Origin: Loxodes magnus
Taxonomy: Eukaryota; Ciliophora; Karyorelictea; Loxodida; Loxodidae
Direction: 5' to 3'
Assembly (NCBI GenBank): GCA_946699065.1
Contig: CAMPDV010002021.1
Location: 17,624 to 81,623, forward strand
DNA length: 64,000 bases
Each line of letters opens with the position of its first letter. Position 1 is the first letter of the stretch. The notes under the pieces were generated by a model that had not been told where the DNA came from, made no database searches, and worked only from the letters and a program-made list of their open reading frames with translations. Positions 28,315 through 42,584 of this stretch are shown one piece after another. Position numbers and translations under genes: made by a program.

Positions 28315-31300
28315 TATAGGCTAACTTTCATCTACAAGCATATCTTGACTAACCGAATATAGATTCGTAATTATTACATTATTACTAACATTTTGGATAT
28401 TCTAACTTATATTTTAGTGCTTGATACGAAAACTTATCATTAGATATTCTTTTCTTACTTTACTTCTTCACTTTTCAATAGGCTAACTTTCATCTACAAG
28501 CATATCTTGACTAACTGGATACAGATTCGTGATTATTACATTATTACTAACATTTTGGATATTCTAACTTATATTTTAGTGCTTGATACGAAAACTTATC
28601 ATTAGATATTCTTTTCTTACTTTACTTCTTCACTTTTCAATAGGCTAACTTTCATCTACAAGCATATCTTGACAAACCGAATACAGATTCGTAATTATTA
28701 CATTATTACTAACATTTTAAATATTCTAACTTATATTTTAGTACCTGCTACGCAAACTTATCATTAGATATTCTTTTCTTACTTTACTTCTTCACTTTTC
28801 AATAGGCTAACTTTCATCTACAAGCATATCTTGACAAACCGAATACAGATTCGTAATTATTACATTATTACTAACATTTTAAATATTCTAACTTATATTT
28901 TAGTACCTGCTACGCAAACTTATCATTAGATATTCTTTTCTTACTTTACTTCTTCACTTTTCAATAGGCTAACTTTCATCTACAAGCATATCTTGACAAA
29001 CCGAATACAGATTCGTAATTATTACATTATTACTAACATTTTAAATATTCTAACTTATATTTTAGTACCTGCTACGCAAACTTATCATTAGATATTCTTT
29101 TCTTACTTTACTTCTTCACTTTTCTAAAGCTAACTTTCATCTACAAGCATATCTTGACAAACTGAATACAGATTCGTGATTATTACATTATTACTAACAT
29201 TTTGGATATTCTAACTTATATTTTAGTACCTGCTACGCAAACTTATCATTAGATATTCTTTTCTTACTTTACTTCTTCACTTTTCTATAGGCTAACTTTC
29301 ATCTACAAGCATATCTTGACTAACCGAATATAGATTCGTAATTATTACATTATTACTAACATTTTGGATATTCTAACTTATATTTTAGTGCTTGATACGA
29401 AAACTTATCATTAGATATTCTTTTCTTACTTTACTTCTTCACTTTTCAATAGGCTAACTTTCATCTACAAGCATATCTTGACTAACTGGATACAGATTCG
29501 TAATTATTACATTATTACTAACATTTTGGATATTCTAACTTATATTTTAGTGCTTGATACAAAAACTTATCATTAGATATTCTTTTCTTACTTTACTTCT
29601 TCACTTTTCAATAGGCTAACTTTCATCTACAAGCATATCTTGACTAACTGGATACAGATTCGTAATTATTACATTATTACTAACATTTTAAATATTCTAA
29701 CTTATATTTTAGTGCTTGCTACGCAAACTTATCATTAGATATTCTTTTCTTACTTTACTTCTTCACTTTTCTATAGGCTAACTTTCATCTACAAGCATAT
29801 CTTGACAAACCGAATACAGATTCGTAATTATTACATTATTACTAACATTTTAAATATTCTAACTTATATTTTAGTACCTGCTACGCAAACTTATCATTAG
29901 ATATTCTTTTCTTACTTTACTTCTTCACTTTTCAATAGGCTAACTTTCATCTACAAGCATATCTTGACAAACCGAATACAGATTCGTAATTATTACATTA
30001 TTACTAACATTTTAAATATTCTAACTTATATTTTAGTACCTGCTACGCAAACTTATCATTAGATATTCTTTTCTTACTTTACTTCTTCACTTTTCTAAAG
30101 CTAACTTTCATCTACAAGCATATCTTGACAAACTGAATACAGATTCGTGATTATTACATTATTACTAACATTTTGGATATTCTAACTTATATTTTAGTAC
30201 CTGCTACGCAAACTTATCATTAGATATTCTTTTCTTACTTTACTTCTTCACTTTTCTAAAGCTAACTTTCATCTACAAGCATATCTTGACAAACTGAATA
30301 CAGATTCGTGATTATTACATTATTACTAACATTTTGGATATTCTAACTTATATTTTAGTACCTGCTACGCAAACTTATCATTAGATATTCTTTTCTTACT
30401 TTACTTCTTCACTTTTCTATAGGCTAACTTTCATCTACAAGCATATCTTGACTAACCGAATATAGATTCGTAATTATTACATTATTACTAACATTTTGGA
30501 TATTCTAACTTATATTTTAGTGCTTGATACGAAAACTTATCATTAGATATTCTTTTCTTACTTTACTTCTTCACTTTTCAATAGGCTAACTTTCATCTAC
30601 AAGCATATCTTGACTAACTGGATACAGATTCGTAATTATTACATTATTACTAACATTTTAAATATTCTAACTTATATTTTAGTGCTTGCTACGCAAACTT
30701 ATCATTAGATATTCTTTTCTTACTTTACTTCTTCACTTTTCTATAGGCTAACTTTCATCTACAAGCATATCTTGACTAACCGAATATAGATTCGTAATTA
30801 TTACATTATTACTAACATTTTGGATATTCTAACTTATATTTTAGTGCTTGATACGAAAACTTATCATTAGATATTCTTTTCTTACTTTACTTCTTCACTT
30901 TTCAATAGGCTAACTTTCATCTACAAGCATATCTTGACTAACTGGATACAGATTCGTGATTATTACATTATTACTAACATTTTGGATATTCTAACTTATA
31001 TTTTAGTGCTTGATACGAAAACTTATCATTAGATATTCTTTTCTTACTTTACTTCTTCACTTTTCAATAGGCTAACTTTCATCTACAAGCATATCTTGAC
31101 AAACCGAATACAGATTCGTAATTATTACATTATTACTAACATTTTAAATATTCTAACTTATATTTTAGTACCTGCTACGCAAACTTATCATTAGATATTC
31201 TTTTCTTACTTTACTTCTTCACTTTTCAATAGGCTAACTTTCATCTACAAGCATATCTTGACAAACCGAATACAGATTCGTAATTATTACATTATTACTA

Positions 31301-34300
31301 ACATTTTAAATATTCTAACTTATATTTTAGTACCTGCTACGCAAACTTATCATTAGATATTCTTTTCTTACTTTACTTCTTCACTTTTCAATAGGCTAAC
31401 TTTCATCTACAAGCATATCTTGACTAACTGGATACAGATTCGTAATTATTACATTATTACTAACATTTTAAATATTCTAACTTATATTTTAGTGCTTGCT
31501 ACGCAAACTTATCATTAGATATTCTTTTCTTACTTTACTTCTTCACTTTTCTATAGGCTAACTTTCATCTACAAGCATATCTTGACTAACCGAATATAGA
31601 TTCGTAATTATTACATTATTACTAACATTTTGGATATTCTAACTTATATTTTAGTGCTTGATACGAAAACTTATCATTAGATATTCTTTTCTTACTTTAC
31701 TTCTTCACTTTTCAATAGGCTAACTTTCATCTACAAGCATATCTTGACTAACTGGATACAGATTCGTGATTATTACATTATTACTAACATTTTGGATATT
31801 CTAACTTATATTTTAGTGCTTGATACGAAAACTTATCATTAGATATTCTTTTCTTACTTTACTTCTTCACTTTTCAATAGGCTAACTTTCATCTACAAGC
31901 ATATCTTGACAAACCGAATACAGATTCGTAATTATTACATTATTACTAACATTTTAAATATTCTAACTTATATTTTAGTACCTGCTACGCAAACTTATCA
32001 TTAGATATTCTTTTCTTACTTTACTTCTTCACTTTTCTAAAGCTAACTTTCATCTACAAGCATATCTTGACAAACTGAATACAGATTCGTGATTATTACA
32101 TTATTACTAACATTTTGGATATTCTAACTTATATTTTAGTACCTGCTACGCAAACTTATCATTAGATATTCTTTTCTTACTTTACTTCTTCACTTTTCTA
32201 TAGGCTAACTTTCATCTACAAGCATATCTTGACTAACCGAATATAGATTCGTAATTATTACATTATTACTAACATTTTGGATATTCTAACTTATATTTTA
32301 GTGCTTGATACGAAAACTTATCATTAGATATTCTTTTCTTACTTTACTTCTTCACTTTTCTATAGGCTAACTTTCATCTACAAGCATATCTTGACTAACT
32401 GGATACAGATTCGTAATTATTACATTATTACTAACATTTTAAATATTCTAACTTATATTTTAGTGCTTGCTACGCAAACTTATCATTAGATATTCTTTTC
32501 TTACTTTACTTCTTCACTTTTCTAAAGCTAACTTTCATCTACAAGCATATCTTGACAAACTGAATACAGATTCGTAATTATTACATTATTACTAACATTT
32601 TAAATATTCTAACTTATATTTTAGTGCTTGCTACGCAAACTTATCATTAGATATTCTTTTCTTACTTTACTTCTTCACTTTTCTATAGGCTAACTTTCAT
32701 CTACAAGCATATCTTGACTAACCGAATATAGATTCGTAATTATTACATTATTACTAACATTTTGGATATTCTAACTTATATTTTAGTGCTTGATACGAAA
32801 ACTTATCATTAGATATTCTTTTCTTACTTTACTTCTTCACTTTTCAATAGGCTAACTTTCATCTACAAGCATATCTTGACTAACTGGATACAGATTCGTA
32901 ATTATTACATTATTACTAACATTTTAAATATTCTAACTTATATTTTAGTGCTTGCTACGCAAACTTATCATTAGATATTCTTTTCTTACTTTACTTCTTC
33001 ACTTTTCTATAGGCTAACTTTCATCTACAAGCATATCTTGACTAACCGAATATAGATTCGTAATTATTACATTATTACTAACATTTTGGATATTCTAACT
33101 TATATTTTAGTGCTTGATACGAAAACTTATCATTAGATATTCTTTTCTTACTTTACTTCTTCACTTTTCAATAGGCTAACTTTCATCTACAAGCATATCT
33201 TGACTAACTGGATACAGATTCGTGATTATTACATTATTACTAACATTTTAAATATTCTAACTTATATTTTAGTGCTTGCTACGCAAACTTATCATTAGAT
33301 ATTCTTTTCTTACTTTACTTCTTCACTTTTCTATAGGCTAACTTTCATCTACAAGCATATCTTGACTAACTGGATACAGATTCGTAATTATTACATTATT
33401 ACTAACATTTTAAATATTCTAACTTATATTTTAGTGCTTGCTACGCAAACTTATCATTAGATATTCTTTTCTTACTTTACTTCTTCACTTTTCTAAAGCT
33501 AACTTTCATCTACAAGCATATCTTGACAAACTGAATACAGATTCGTAATTATTACATTATTACTAACATTTTAAATATTCTAACTTATATTTTAGTGCTT
33601 GATACGAAAACTTATCATTAGATATTCTTTTCTTACTTTACTTCTTCACTTTTCTATAGGCTAACTTTCATCTACAAGCATATCTTGACTAACTGGATAC
33701 AGATTCGTAATTATTACATTATTACTAACATTTTAAATATTCTAACTTATATTTTAGTGCTTGCTACGCAAACTTATCATTAGATATTCTTTTCTTACTT
33801 TACTTCTTCACTTTTCTAAAGCTAACTTTCATCTACAAGCATATCTTGACAAACTGAATACAGATTCGTAATTATTACATTATTACTAACATTTTAAATA
33901 TTCTAACTTATATTTTAGTGCTTGCTACGCAAACTTATCATTAGATATTCTTTTCTTACTTTACTTCTTCACTTTTCTATAGGCTAACTTTCATCTACAA
34001 GCATATCTTGACTAACCGAATATAGATTCGTAATTATTACATTATTACTAACATTTTGGATATTCTAACTTATATTTTAGTGCTTGATACGAAAACTTAT
34101 CATTAGATATTCTTTTCTTACTTTACTTCTTCACTTTTCAATAGGCTAACTTTCATCTACAAGCATATCTTGACTAACTGGATACAGATTCGTAATTATT
34201 ACATTATTACTAACATTTTAAATATTCTAACTTATATTTTAGTGCTTGCTACGCAAACTTATCATTAGATATTCTTTTCTTACTTTACTTCTTCACTTTT

Positions 34301-34625
34301 CTATAGGCTAACTTTCATCTACAAGCATATCTTGACTAACCGAATATAGATTCGTAATTATTACATTATTACTAACATTTTGGATATTCTAACTTATATT
34401 TTAGTGCTTGATACGAAAACTTATCATTAGATATTCTTTTCTTACTTTACTTCTTCACTTTTCAATAGGCTAACTTTCATCTACAAGCATATCTTGACTA
34501 ACTGGATACAGATTCGTGATTATTACATTATTACTAACATTTTAAATATTCTAACTTATATTTTAGTGCTTGCTACGCAAACTTATCATTAGATATTCTT
34601 TTCTTACTTTACTTCTTCACTTTTC
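26214..34625 (+). repeat. Large higher-order segment, copy 2 (8,412 bp)
   Basis: This is the second copy of the segment at 15,861-24,919, collinear in monomer-type order, including the acaaaaac variant at 29,559 and the a1gAz monomers near 33,223 and 34,517. The match breaks down at 34,626. There site A reads taaggc and the next units carry mixed alleles not found at the corresponding place in copy 1. Confidence 0.87.
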
Positions 34626-35352
34626 TAAGGCTAACTTTCATCTACAAGCATATCTTGACTAACCGAATACAGATTCGTAATTATTACATTATTACTAACA
34701 TTTTGGATATTCTAACTTATATTTTAGTGCTTGATACGAAAACTTATCATTAGATATTCTTTTCTTACTTTACTTCTTCACTTTTCAATAGGCTAACTTT
34801 CATCTACAAGCATATCTTGACTAACTGGATACAGATTCGTGATTATTACATTATTACTAACATTTTGGATATTCTAACTTATATTTTAGTGCTTGCTACG
34901 AAAACTTATCATTAGATATTCTTTTCTTACTTTACTTCTTCACTTTTCAATAGGCTAACTTTCATCTACAAGCATATCTTGACAAACCGAATACAGATTC
35001 GTAATTATTACATTATTACTAACATTTTGGATATTCTAACTTATATTTTAGTACCTGCTACGCAAACTTATCATTAGATATTCTTTTCTTACTTTACTTC
35101 TTCACTTTTCTAATAGCTAACTTTCATCTACAAGCATATCTTGACAAACTGAATACAGATTCGTGATTATTACATTATTACTAACATTTTGGATATTCTA
35201 ACTTATATTTTAGTACCTGCTACGCAAACTTATCATTAGATATTCTTTTCTTACTTTACTTCTTCACTTTTCTATAGGCTAACTTTCATCTACAAGCATA
35301 TCTTGACTAACCGAATACAGATTCGTAATTATTACATTATTACTAACATTTT

Positions 35353-35369
35353 ATTCTTTTCTTACTTTA
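35353..35369 (+). repeat. 17-bp insertion copied from the pyrimidine tract
   Basis: The usual ttttggatattc of site D is replaced by tttt, then about 17 bases matching the pyrimidine tract of half A (attcttttcttacttta), then tattc. The insert matches the satellite itself, so template switching or a short gene conversion between the two halves is likely. Confidence 0.7.
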
Positions 35370-37511
35370 TATTCTAACTTATATTTTAGTAACCTGCTAC
35401 GCAAACTTATCATTAGATATTCTTTTCTTACTTTACTTCTTCACTTTTCTAATAGCTAACTTTCATCTACAAGCATATCTTGACAAACTGAATACAGATT
35501 CGTGATTATTACATTATTACTAACATTTTGGATATTCTAACTTATATTTTAGTGCTTGCTACGAAAACTTATCATTAGATATTCTTTTCTTACTTTACTT
35601 CTTCACTTTTCAATAGGCTAACTTTCATCTACAAGCATATCTTGACTAACTGAATACAGATTCGTAATTATTACATTATTACTAACATTTTAAATATTCT
35701 AACTTATATTTTAGTGCTTGCTACGCAAACTTATCATTAGATATTCTTTTCTTACTTTACTTCTTCACTTTTCTATAGGCTAACTTTCATCTACAAGCAT
35801 ATCTTGACTAACCGAATATAGATTCGTAATTATTACATTATTACTAACATTTTGGATATTCTAACTTATATTTTAGTGCTTGATACGAAAACTTATCATT
35901 AGATATTCTTTTCTTACTTTACTTCTTCACTTTTCAATAGGCTAACTTTCATCTACAAGCATATCTTGACTAACCGGATACAGATTCGTAATTATTACAT
36001 TATTACTAACATTTTGGATATTCTAACTTATATTTTAGTGCTTGCTACGCAAACTTATCATTAGATATTCTTTTCTTACTTTACTTCTTCACTTTTCTAT
36101 AGGCTAACTTTCATCTACAAGCATATCTTGACTAACCGAATATAGATTCGTAATTATTACATTATTACTAACATTTTGGATATTCTAACTTATATTTTAG
36201 TGCTTGATACGAAAACTTATCATTAGATATTCTTTTCTTACTTTACTTCTTCACTTTTCAATAGGCTAACTTTCATCTACAAGCATATCTTGACTAACTG
36301 GATACAGATTCGTGATTATTACATTATTACTAACATTTTGGATATTCTAACTTATATTTTAGTGCTTGATACGAAAACTTATCATTAGATATTCTTTTCT
36401 TACTTTACTTCTTCACTTTTCAATAGGCTAACTTTCATCTACAAGCATATCTTGACAAACCGAATACAGATTCGTAATTATTACATTATTACTAACATTT
36501 TAAATATTCTAACTTATATTTTAGTACCTGCTACGCAAACTTATCATTAGATATTCTTTTCTTACTTTACTTCTTCACTTTTCTAAAGCTAACTTTCATC
36601 TACAAGCATATCTTGACAAACTGAATACAGATTCGTGATTATTACATTATTACTAACATTTTGGATATTCTAACTTATATTTTAGTACCTGCTACGCAAA
36701 CTTATCATTAGATATTCTTTTCTTACTTTACTTCTTCACTTTTCTAAGGCTAACTTTCATCTACAAGCATATCTTGACTAACCGAATATAGATTCGTAAT
36801 TATTACATTATTACTAACATTTTGGATATTCTAACTTATATTTTAGTGCTTGCTACGAAAACTTATCATTAGATATTCTTTTCTTACTTTACTTCTTCAC
36901 TTTTCAATAGGCTAACTTTCATCTACAAGCATATCTTGACTAACTGAATACAGATTCGTAATTATTACATTATTACTAACATTTTGGATATTCTAACTTA
37001 TATTTTAGTGCTTGCTACGCAAACTTATCATTAGATATTCTTTTCTTACTTTACTTCTTCACTTTTCTATAGGCTAACTTTCATCTACAAGCATATCTTG
37101 ACTAACCGAATACAGATTCGTAATTATTACATTATTACTAACATTTTGGATATTCTAACTTATATTTTAGTGCTTGCTACGCAAACTTATCATTAGATAT
37201 TCTTTTCTTACTTTACTTCTTCACTTTTCAATAGGCTAACTTTCATCTACAAGCATATCTTGACTAACTGAATACAGATTCGTGATTATTACATTATTAC
37301 TAACATTTTGGATATTCTAACTTATATTTTAGTACCTGCTACGCAAACTTATCATTAGATATTCTTTTCTTACTTTACTTCTTCACTTTTCAAAATAGGC
37401 TAACTTTCATCTACAAGCATATCTTGACAAACCGAATACAGATTCGTAATTATTACATTATTACTAACATTTTGGATATTCTAACTTATATTTTAGTGCT
37501 TGATACGAAAA

Positions 37512-37634
37512 CTTATCATTAGATATTCTTTTCTTACTTTACTTCTTCACAATTAACTTTCATCTAAGCATATCTTGACTTGGATATTCTATTACATTAT
37601 TACTAAGCATTTTTATTCTAACCTGCTACGCAAA
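37512..37634 (+). repeat. Degenerate 123-bp monomer
   Basis: Landmark spacing drops to 123 bp. Several short deletions affect site A, the tacaag segment, site B and the sequence from site D to site E, and there are private changes such as actaagcat. Order and orientation of the remaining pieces are preserved. Confidence 0.75.
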
Positions 37635-39087
37635 CTTATCATTAGATATTCTTTTCTTACTTTACTTCTTCACTTTTCTATAGGCTAACTTTCATCTACA
37701 AGCATATCTTGACTAACCGAATATAGATTCGTAATTATTACATTATTACTAACATTTTGGATATTCTAACTTATATTTTAGTGCTTGATACGAAAACTTA
37801 TCATTAGATATTCTTTTCTTACTTTACTTCTTCACTTTTCAATAGGCTAACTTTCATCTACAAGCATATCTTGACTAACTGGATACAGATTCGTAATTAT
37901 TACATTATTACTAACATTTTGGATATTCTAACTTATATTTTAGTACCTGCTACGCAAACTTATCATTAGATATTCTTTTCTTACTTTACTTCTTCACTTT
38001 TCTATAGGCTAACTTTCATCTACAAGCATATCTTGACTAACTGGATACAGATTCGTAATTATTACATTATTACTAACATTTTGGATATTCTAACTTATAT
38101 TTTAGTGCTTGCTACGCAAACTTATCATTAGATATTCTTTTCTTACTTTACTTCTTCACTTTTCTATAAGCTAACTTTCATCTACAAGCATATCTTGACT
38201 AACTGGATACAGATTCGTGATTATTACATTATTACTAACATTTTGGATATTCTAACTTATATTTTAGTGCTTGATACGAAAACTTATCATTAGATATTCT
38301 TTTCTTACTTTACTTCTTCATCAATAGGCTAACTTTCATCTACAAGCATATCTTGACAAACCGAATACAGATTCGTAATTATTACATTATTACTAACATT
38401 TTAAATATTCTAACTTATATTTTAGTACCTGCTACGCAAACTTATCATTAGATATTCTTTTCTTACTTTACTTCTTCACTTTTCTAAAGCTAACTTTCAT
38501 CTACAAGCATATCTTGACAAACTGAATACAGATTCGTGATTATTACATTATTACTAACATTTTGGATATTCTAACTTATATTTTAGTACCTGCTACGCAA
38601 ACTTATCATTAGATATTCTTTTCTTACTTTACTTCTTCACTTTTCTATAGGCTAACTTTCATCTACAAGCATATCTTGACTAACCGAATATAGATTCGTA
38701 ATTATTACATTATTACTAACATTTTGGATATTCTAACTTATATTTTAGTGCTTGATACGAAAACTTATCATTAGATATTCTTTTCTTACTTTACTTCTTC
38801 ACTTTTCTATAGGCTAACTTTCATCTACAAGCATATCTTGACTAACTGGATACAGATTCGTAATTATTACATTATTACTAACATTTTAAATATTCTAACT
38901 TATATTTTAGTGCTTGCTACGCAAACTTATCATTAGATATTCTTTTCTTACTTTACTTCTTCACTTTTCTATAAGCTAACTTTCATCTACAAGCATATCT
39001 TGACAAACTGAATACAGATTCGTAATTATTACATTATTACTAACATTTTGGATATTCTAACTTATATTTTAGTGCTTGATACGAAAA

Positions 39088-39166
39088 CTTATCATTAGAT
39101 ATTCTTTTCTTACTTTATTACTAACATTTTGGATATTCTAACTTATATTTTAGTGCTTGATACAAA
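39088..39166 (+). repeat. 79-bp half-length monomer
   Basis: Landmark spacing is 79 bp. Sequence runs from cttacttta of half A straight into ttactaac of half B, losing about 83 bp. In the alignment of the two halves these points correspond (cttactttacttcttcac opposite attacattattactaac). The deletion is therefore in half-unit register, as expected from unequal recombination between halves A and B. It is independent of the S units of region 2, which join the halves at a different point. Confidence 0.75.
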
Positions 39167-39280
39167 CTTATCATTAGATATTCTTTTCTTACTTTACTTC
39201 TTCACTTTTCTATAGGCTAACTTTCATCTACAAGCATATCTTGACTAACCGAATATAGATTCGTAATTATTACATTATTA

Positions 39281-39405
39281 CTTCTTCACTTTTCAATATT
39301 CTAACTTATCATTCTACAAGCTTGATACTTGAAAACTTATCATACAGATTATTCACTTTTACTTACATTTTGGATATTCTTCACTTATTCAATAGTGCTA
39401 ACTTT
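39281..39405 (+). repeat. Scrambled monomer segment
   Basis: About 125 bp is a patchwork of short monomer pieces out of their normal order: cttcttcacttttcaata, then ttctaacttatc, attctacaag, cttgatacttgaaaac, ttatcatacagattattc, acattttggatattc, and finally a return to normal near aatagtgctaac. All pieces read in the same orientation and no foreign DNA is included. Repeated template switching could explain it; a misassembled or low-quality stretch is the alternative. Confidence 0.7.
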
Positions 39406-42400
39406 CATCTACAAGCATATCTTGACTAACTGGATACAGATTCGTAATTATTACATTATTACTAACATTTTAAATATTCTAACTTATATTTTAGTGCTTG
39501 CTACGCAAACTTATCATTAGATATTCTTTTCTTACTTTACTTCTTCACTTTTCTATAGGCTAACTTTCATCTACAAGCATATCTTGACTAACCGAATATA
39601 GATTCGTAATTATTACATTATTACTAACATTTTGGATATTCTAACTTACTAAGTGCTTGATACGAAGACTTATCATTAGATATTCTTTTCTTACTTTACT
39701 TCTTCACTTTTCAATAGGCTAACTTTCATCTACAAGCATATCTTGACTAACTGGATACAGATTCGTAATTATTACATTATTACTAACATTTTAAATATTC
39801 TAACTTATATTTTAGTGCTTGCTACGCAAACTTATCATTAGATATTCTTTTCTTACTTTACTTCTTCACTTTTCTATAGGCTAACTTTCATCTACAAGCA
39901 TATCTTGACTAACCGAATATAGATTCGTAATTATTACATTATTACTAACATTTTGGATATTCTAACTTATATTTTAGTGCTTGATACGAAAACTTATCAT
40001 TAGATATTCTTTTCTTACTTTACTTCTTCACTTTTCAATAGGCTAACTTTCATCTACAAGCATATCTTGACTAACTGGATACAGATTCGTGATTATTACA
40101 TTATTACTAACATTTTAAATATTCTAACTTATATTTTAGTGCTTGATACGAAAACTTATCATTAGATATTCTTTTCTTACTTTACTTCTTCACTTTTCTA
40201 ATAGGCTAACTTTCATCTACAAGCATATCTTGACAAACCGAATACAGATTCGTAATTATTACATTATTACTAACATTTTGGATATTCTAACTTATATTTT
40301 AGTACCTGCTACGCAAACTTATCATTAGATATTCTTTTCTTACTTTACTTCTTCACTTTTCTATAAGCTAACTTTCATCTACAAGCATATCTTGACAAAC
40401 TGAATACAGATTCGTGATTATTACATTATTACTAACATTTTAAATATTCTAACTTATATTTTAGTACCTGCTACGCAAACTTATCATTAGATATTCTTTT
40501 CTTACTTTACTTCTTCACTTTTCTATAAGCTAACTTTCATCTACAAGCATATCTTGACTAACCGAATATAGATTCGTAATTATTACATTATTACTAACAT
40601 TTTGGATATTCTAACTTATATTTTAGTGCTTGATACGAAAACTTATCATTAGATATTCTTTTCTTACTTTACTTCTTCACTTTTCAATAGGCTAACTTTC
40701 ATCTACAAGCATATCTTGACTAACTGGATACAGATTCGTAATTATTACATTATTACTAACATTTTGGATATTCTAACTTATATTTTAGTGCTTGCTACGC
40801 AAACTTATCATTAGATATTCTTTTCTTACTTTACTTCTTCACTTTTCTATAGGCTAACTTTCATCTACAAGCATATCTTGACTAACCGAATATAGATTCG
40901 TAATTATTACATTATTACTAACATTTTGGATATTCTAACTTATATTTTAGTGCTTGATACGAAAACTTATCATTAGATATTCTTTTCTTACTTTACTTCT
41001 TCACTTTTCTAATAGGCTAACTTTCATCTACAAGCATATCTTGACAAACTGAATACAGATTCGTGATTATTACATTATTACTAACATTTTGGATATTCTA
41101 ACTTATATTTTAGTACCTGCTACGCAAACTTATCATTAGATATTCTTTTCTTACTTTACTTCTTCACTTTTCTATAGGCTAACTTTCATCTACAAGCATA
41201 TCTTGACTAACCGAATATAGATTCGTAATTATTACATTATTACTAACATTTTGGATATTCTAACTTATATTTTAGTGCTTGATACGAAAACTTATCATTA
41301 GATATTCTTTTCTTACTTTACTTCTTCACTTTTCAATAGGCTAACTTTCATCTACAAGCATATCTTGACTAACTGGATACAGATTCGTAATTATTACATT
41401 ATTACTAACATTTTAAATATTCTAACTTATATTTTAGTGCTTGCTACGCAAACTTATCATTAGATATTCTTTTCTTACTTTACTTCTTCACTTTTCTATA
41501 GGCTAACTTTCATCTACAAGCATATCTTGACTAACCGAATATAGATTCGTAATTATTACATTATTACTAACATTTTGGATATTCTAACTTATATTTTAGT
41601 GCTTGATACGAAAACTTATCATTAGATATTCTTTTCTTACTTTACTTCTTCACTTTTCAATAGGCTAACTTTCATCTACAAGCATATCTTGACTAACTGG
41701 ATACAGATTCGTAATTATTACATTATTACTAACATTTTGGATATTCTAACTTATATTTTAGTACCTGCTACGCAAACTTATCATTAGATATTCTTTTCTT
41801 ACTTTACTTCTTCACTTTTCTAAAGCTAACTTTCATCTACAAGCATATCTTGACTAACCGAATATGGATTCGTAATTATTACATTATTACTAACATTTTA
41901 AATATTCTAACTTATATTTTAGTGCTTGCTACGCAAACTTATCATTAGATATTCTTTTCTTACTTTACTTCTTCACTTTTCTATAGGCTAACTTTCATCT
42001 ACAAGCATATCTTGACTAACCGAATATAGATTCGTAATTATTACATTATTACTAACATTTTGGATATTCTAACTTATATTTTAGTGCTTGATACGAAAAC
42101 TTATCATTAGATATTCTTTTCTTACTTTACTTCTTCACTTTTCAATAGGCTAACTTTCATCTACAAGCATATCTTGACAAACCGAATACAGATTCGTAAT
42201 TATTACATTATTACTAACATTTTGGATATTCTAACTTATATTTTAGTACCTGCTACGCAAACTTATCATTAGATATTCTTTTCTTACTTTACTTCTTCAC
42301 TTTTCTATAAGCTAACTTTCATCTACAAGCATATCTTGACAAACTGAATACAGATTCGTGATTATTACATTATTACTAACATTTTGGATATTCTAACTTA

Positions 42401-42423
42401 TATTTTAGTGCTTGATACGAAAA

Positions 42424-42540
42424 CTTATCATTAGATATTCTTTTCTTACTTTACTTCTTCACTTTTCAATCTAACTTTCATCTACAAGCATATCTTGACT
42501 AACTGGATACAGATTCGTGATTATTACATTATTACGCAAA
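42424..42540 (+). repeat. Truncated 117-bp monomer
   Basis: Landmark spacing is 117 bp. Site A lacks three bases (caatctaac), and the stretch from attattac to gcaaac has lost sites D and most of E, joining at a short shared tac/ac. Confidence 0.8.
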
Positions 42541-42584
42541 CTTATCATTAGATATTCTTTTCTTACTTTACTTCTTCACTTTTC

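Noticed and set aside
39329-39520. 63-codon open frame on the plus strand
   Set aside because: It starts at TTG, lies across the scrambled monomer and runs into ordinary satellite. It exists only because the rearrangement removed a stop, and the protein has no recognisable domain.
40143-40328. 61-codon open frame on the plus strand
   Set aside because: It starts at TTG inside site E and is open only because a hybrid taatagg site A shifts the frame. It shares its second part with the first frame because both are translated satellite.
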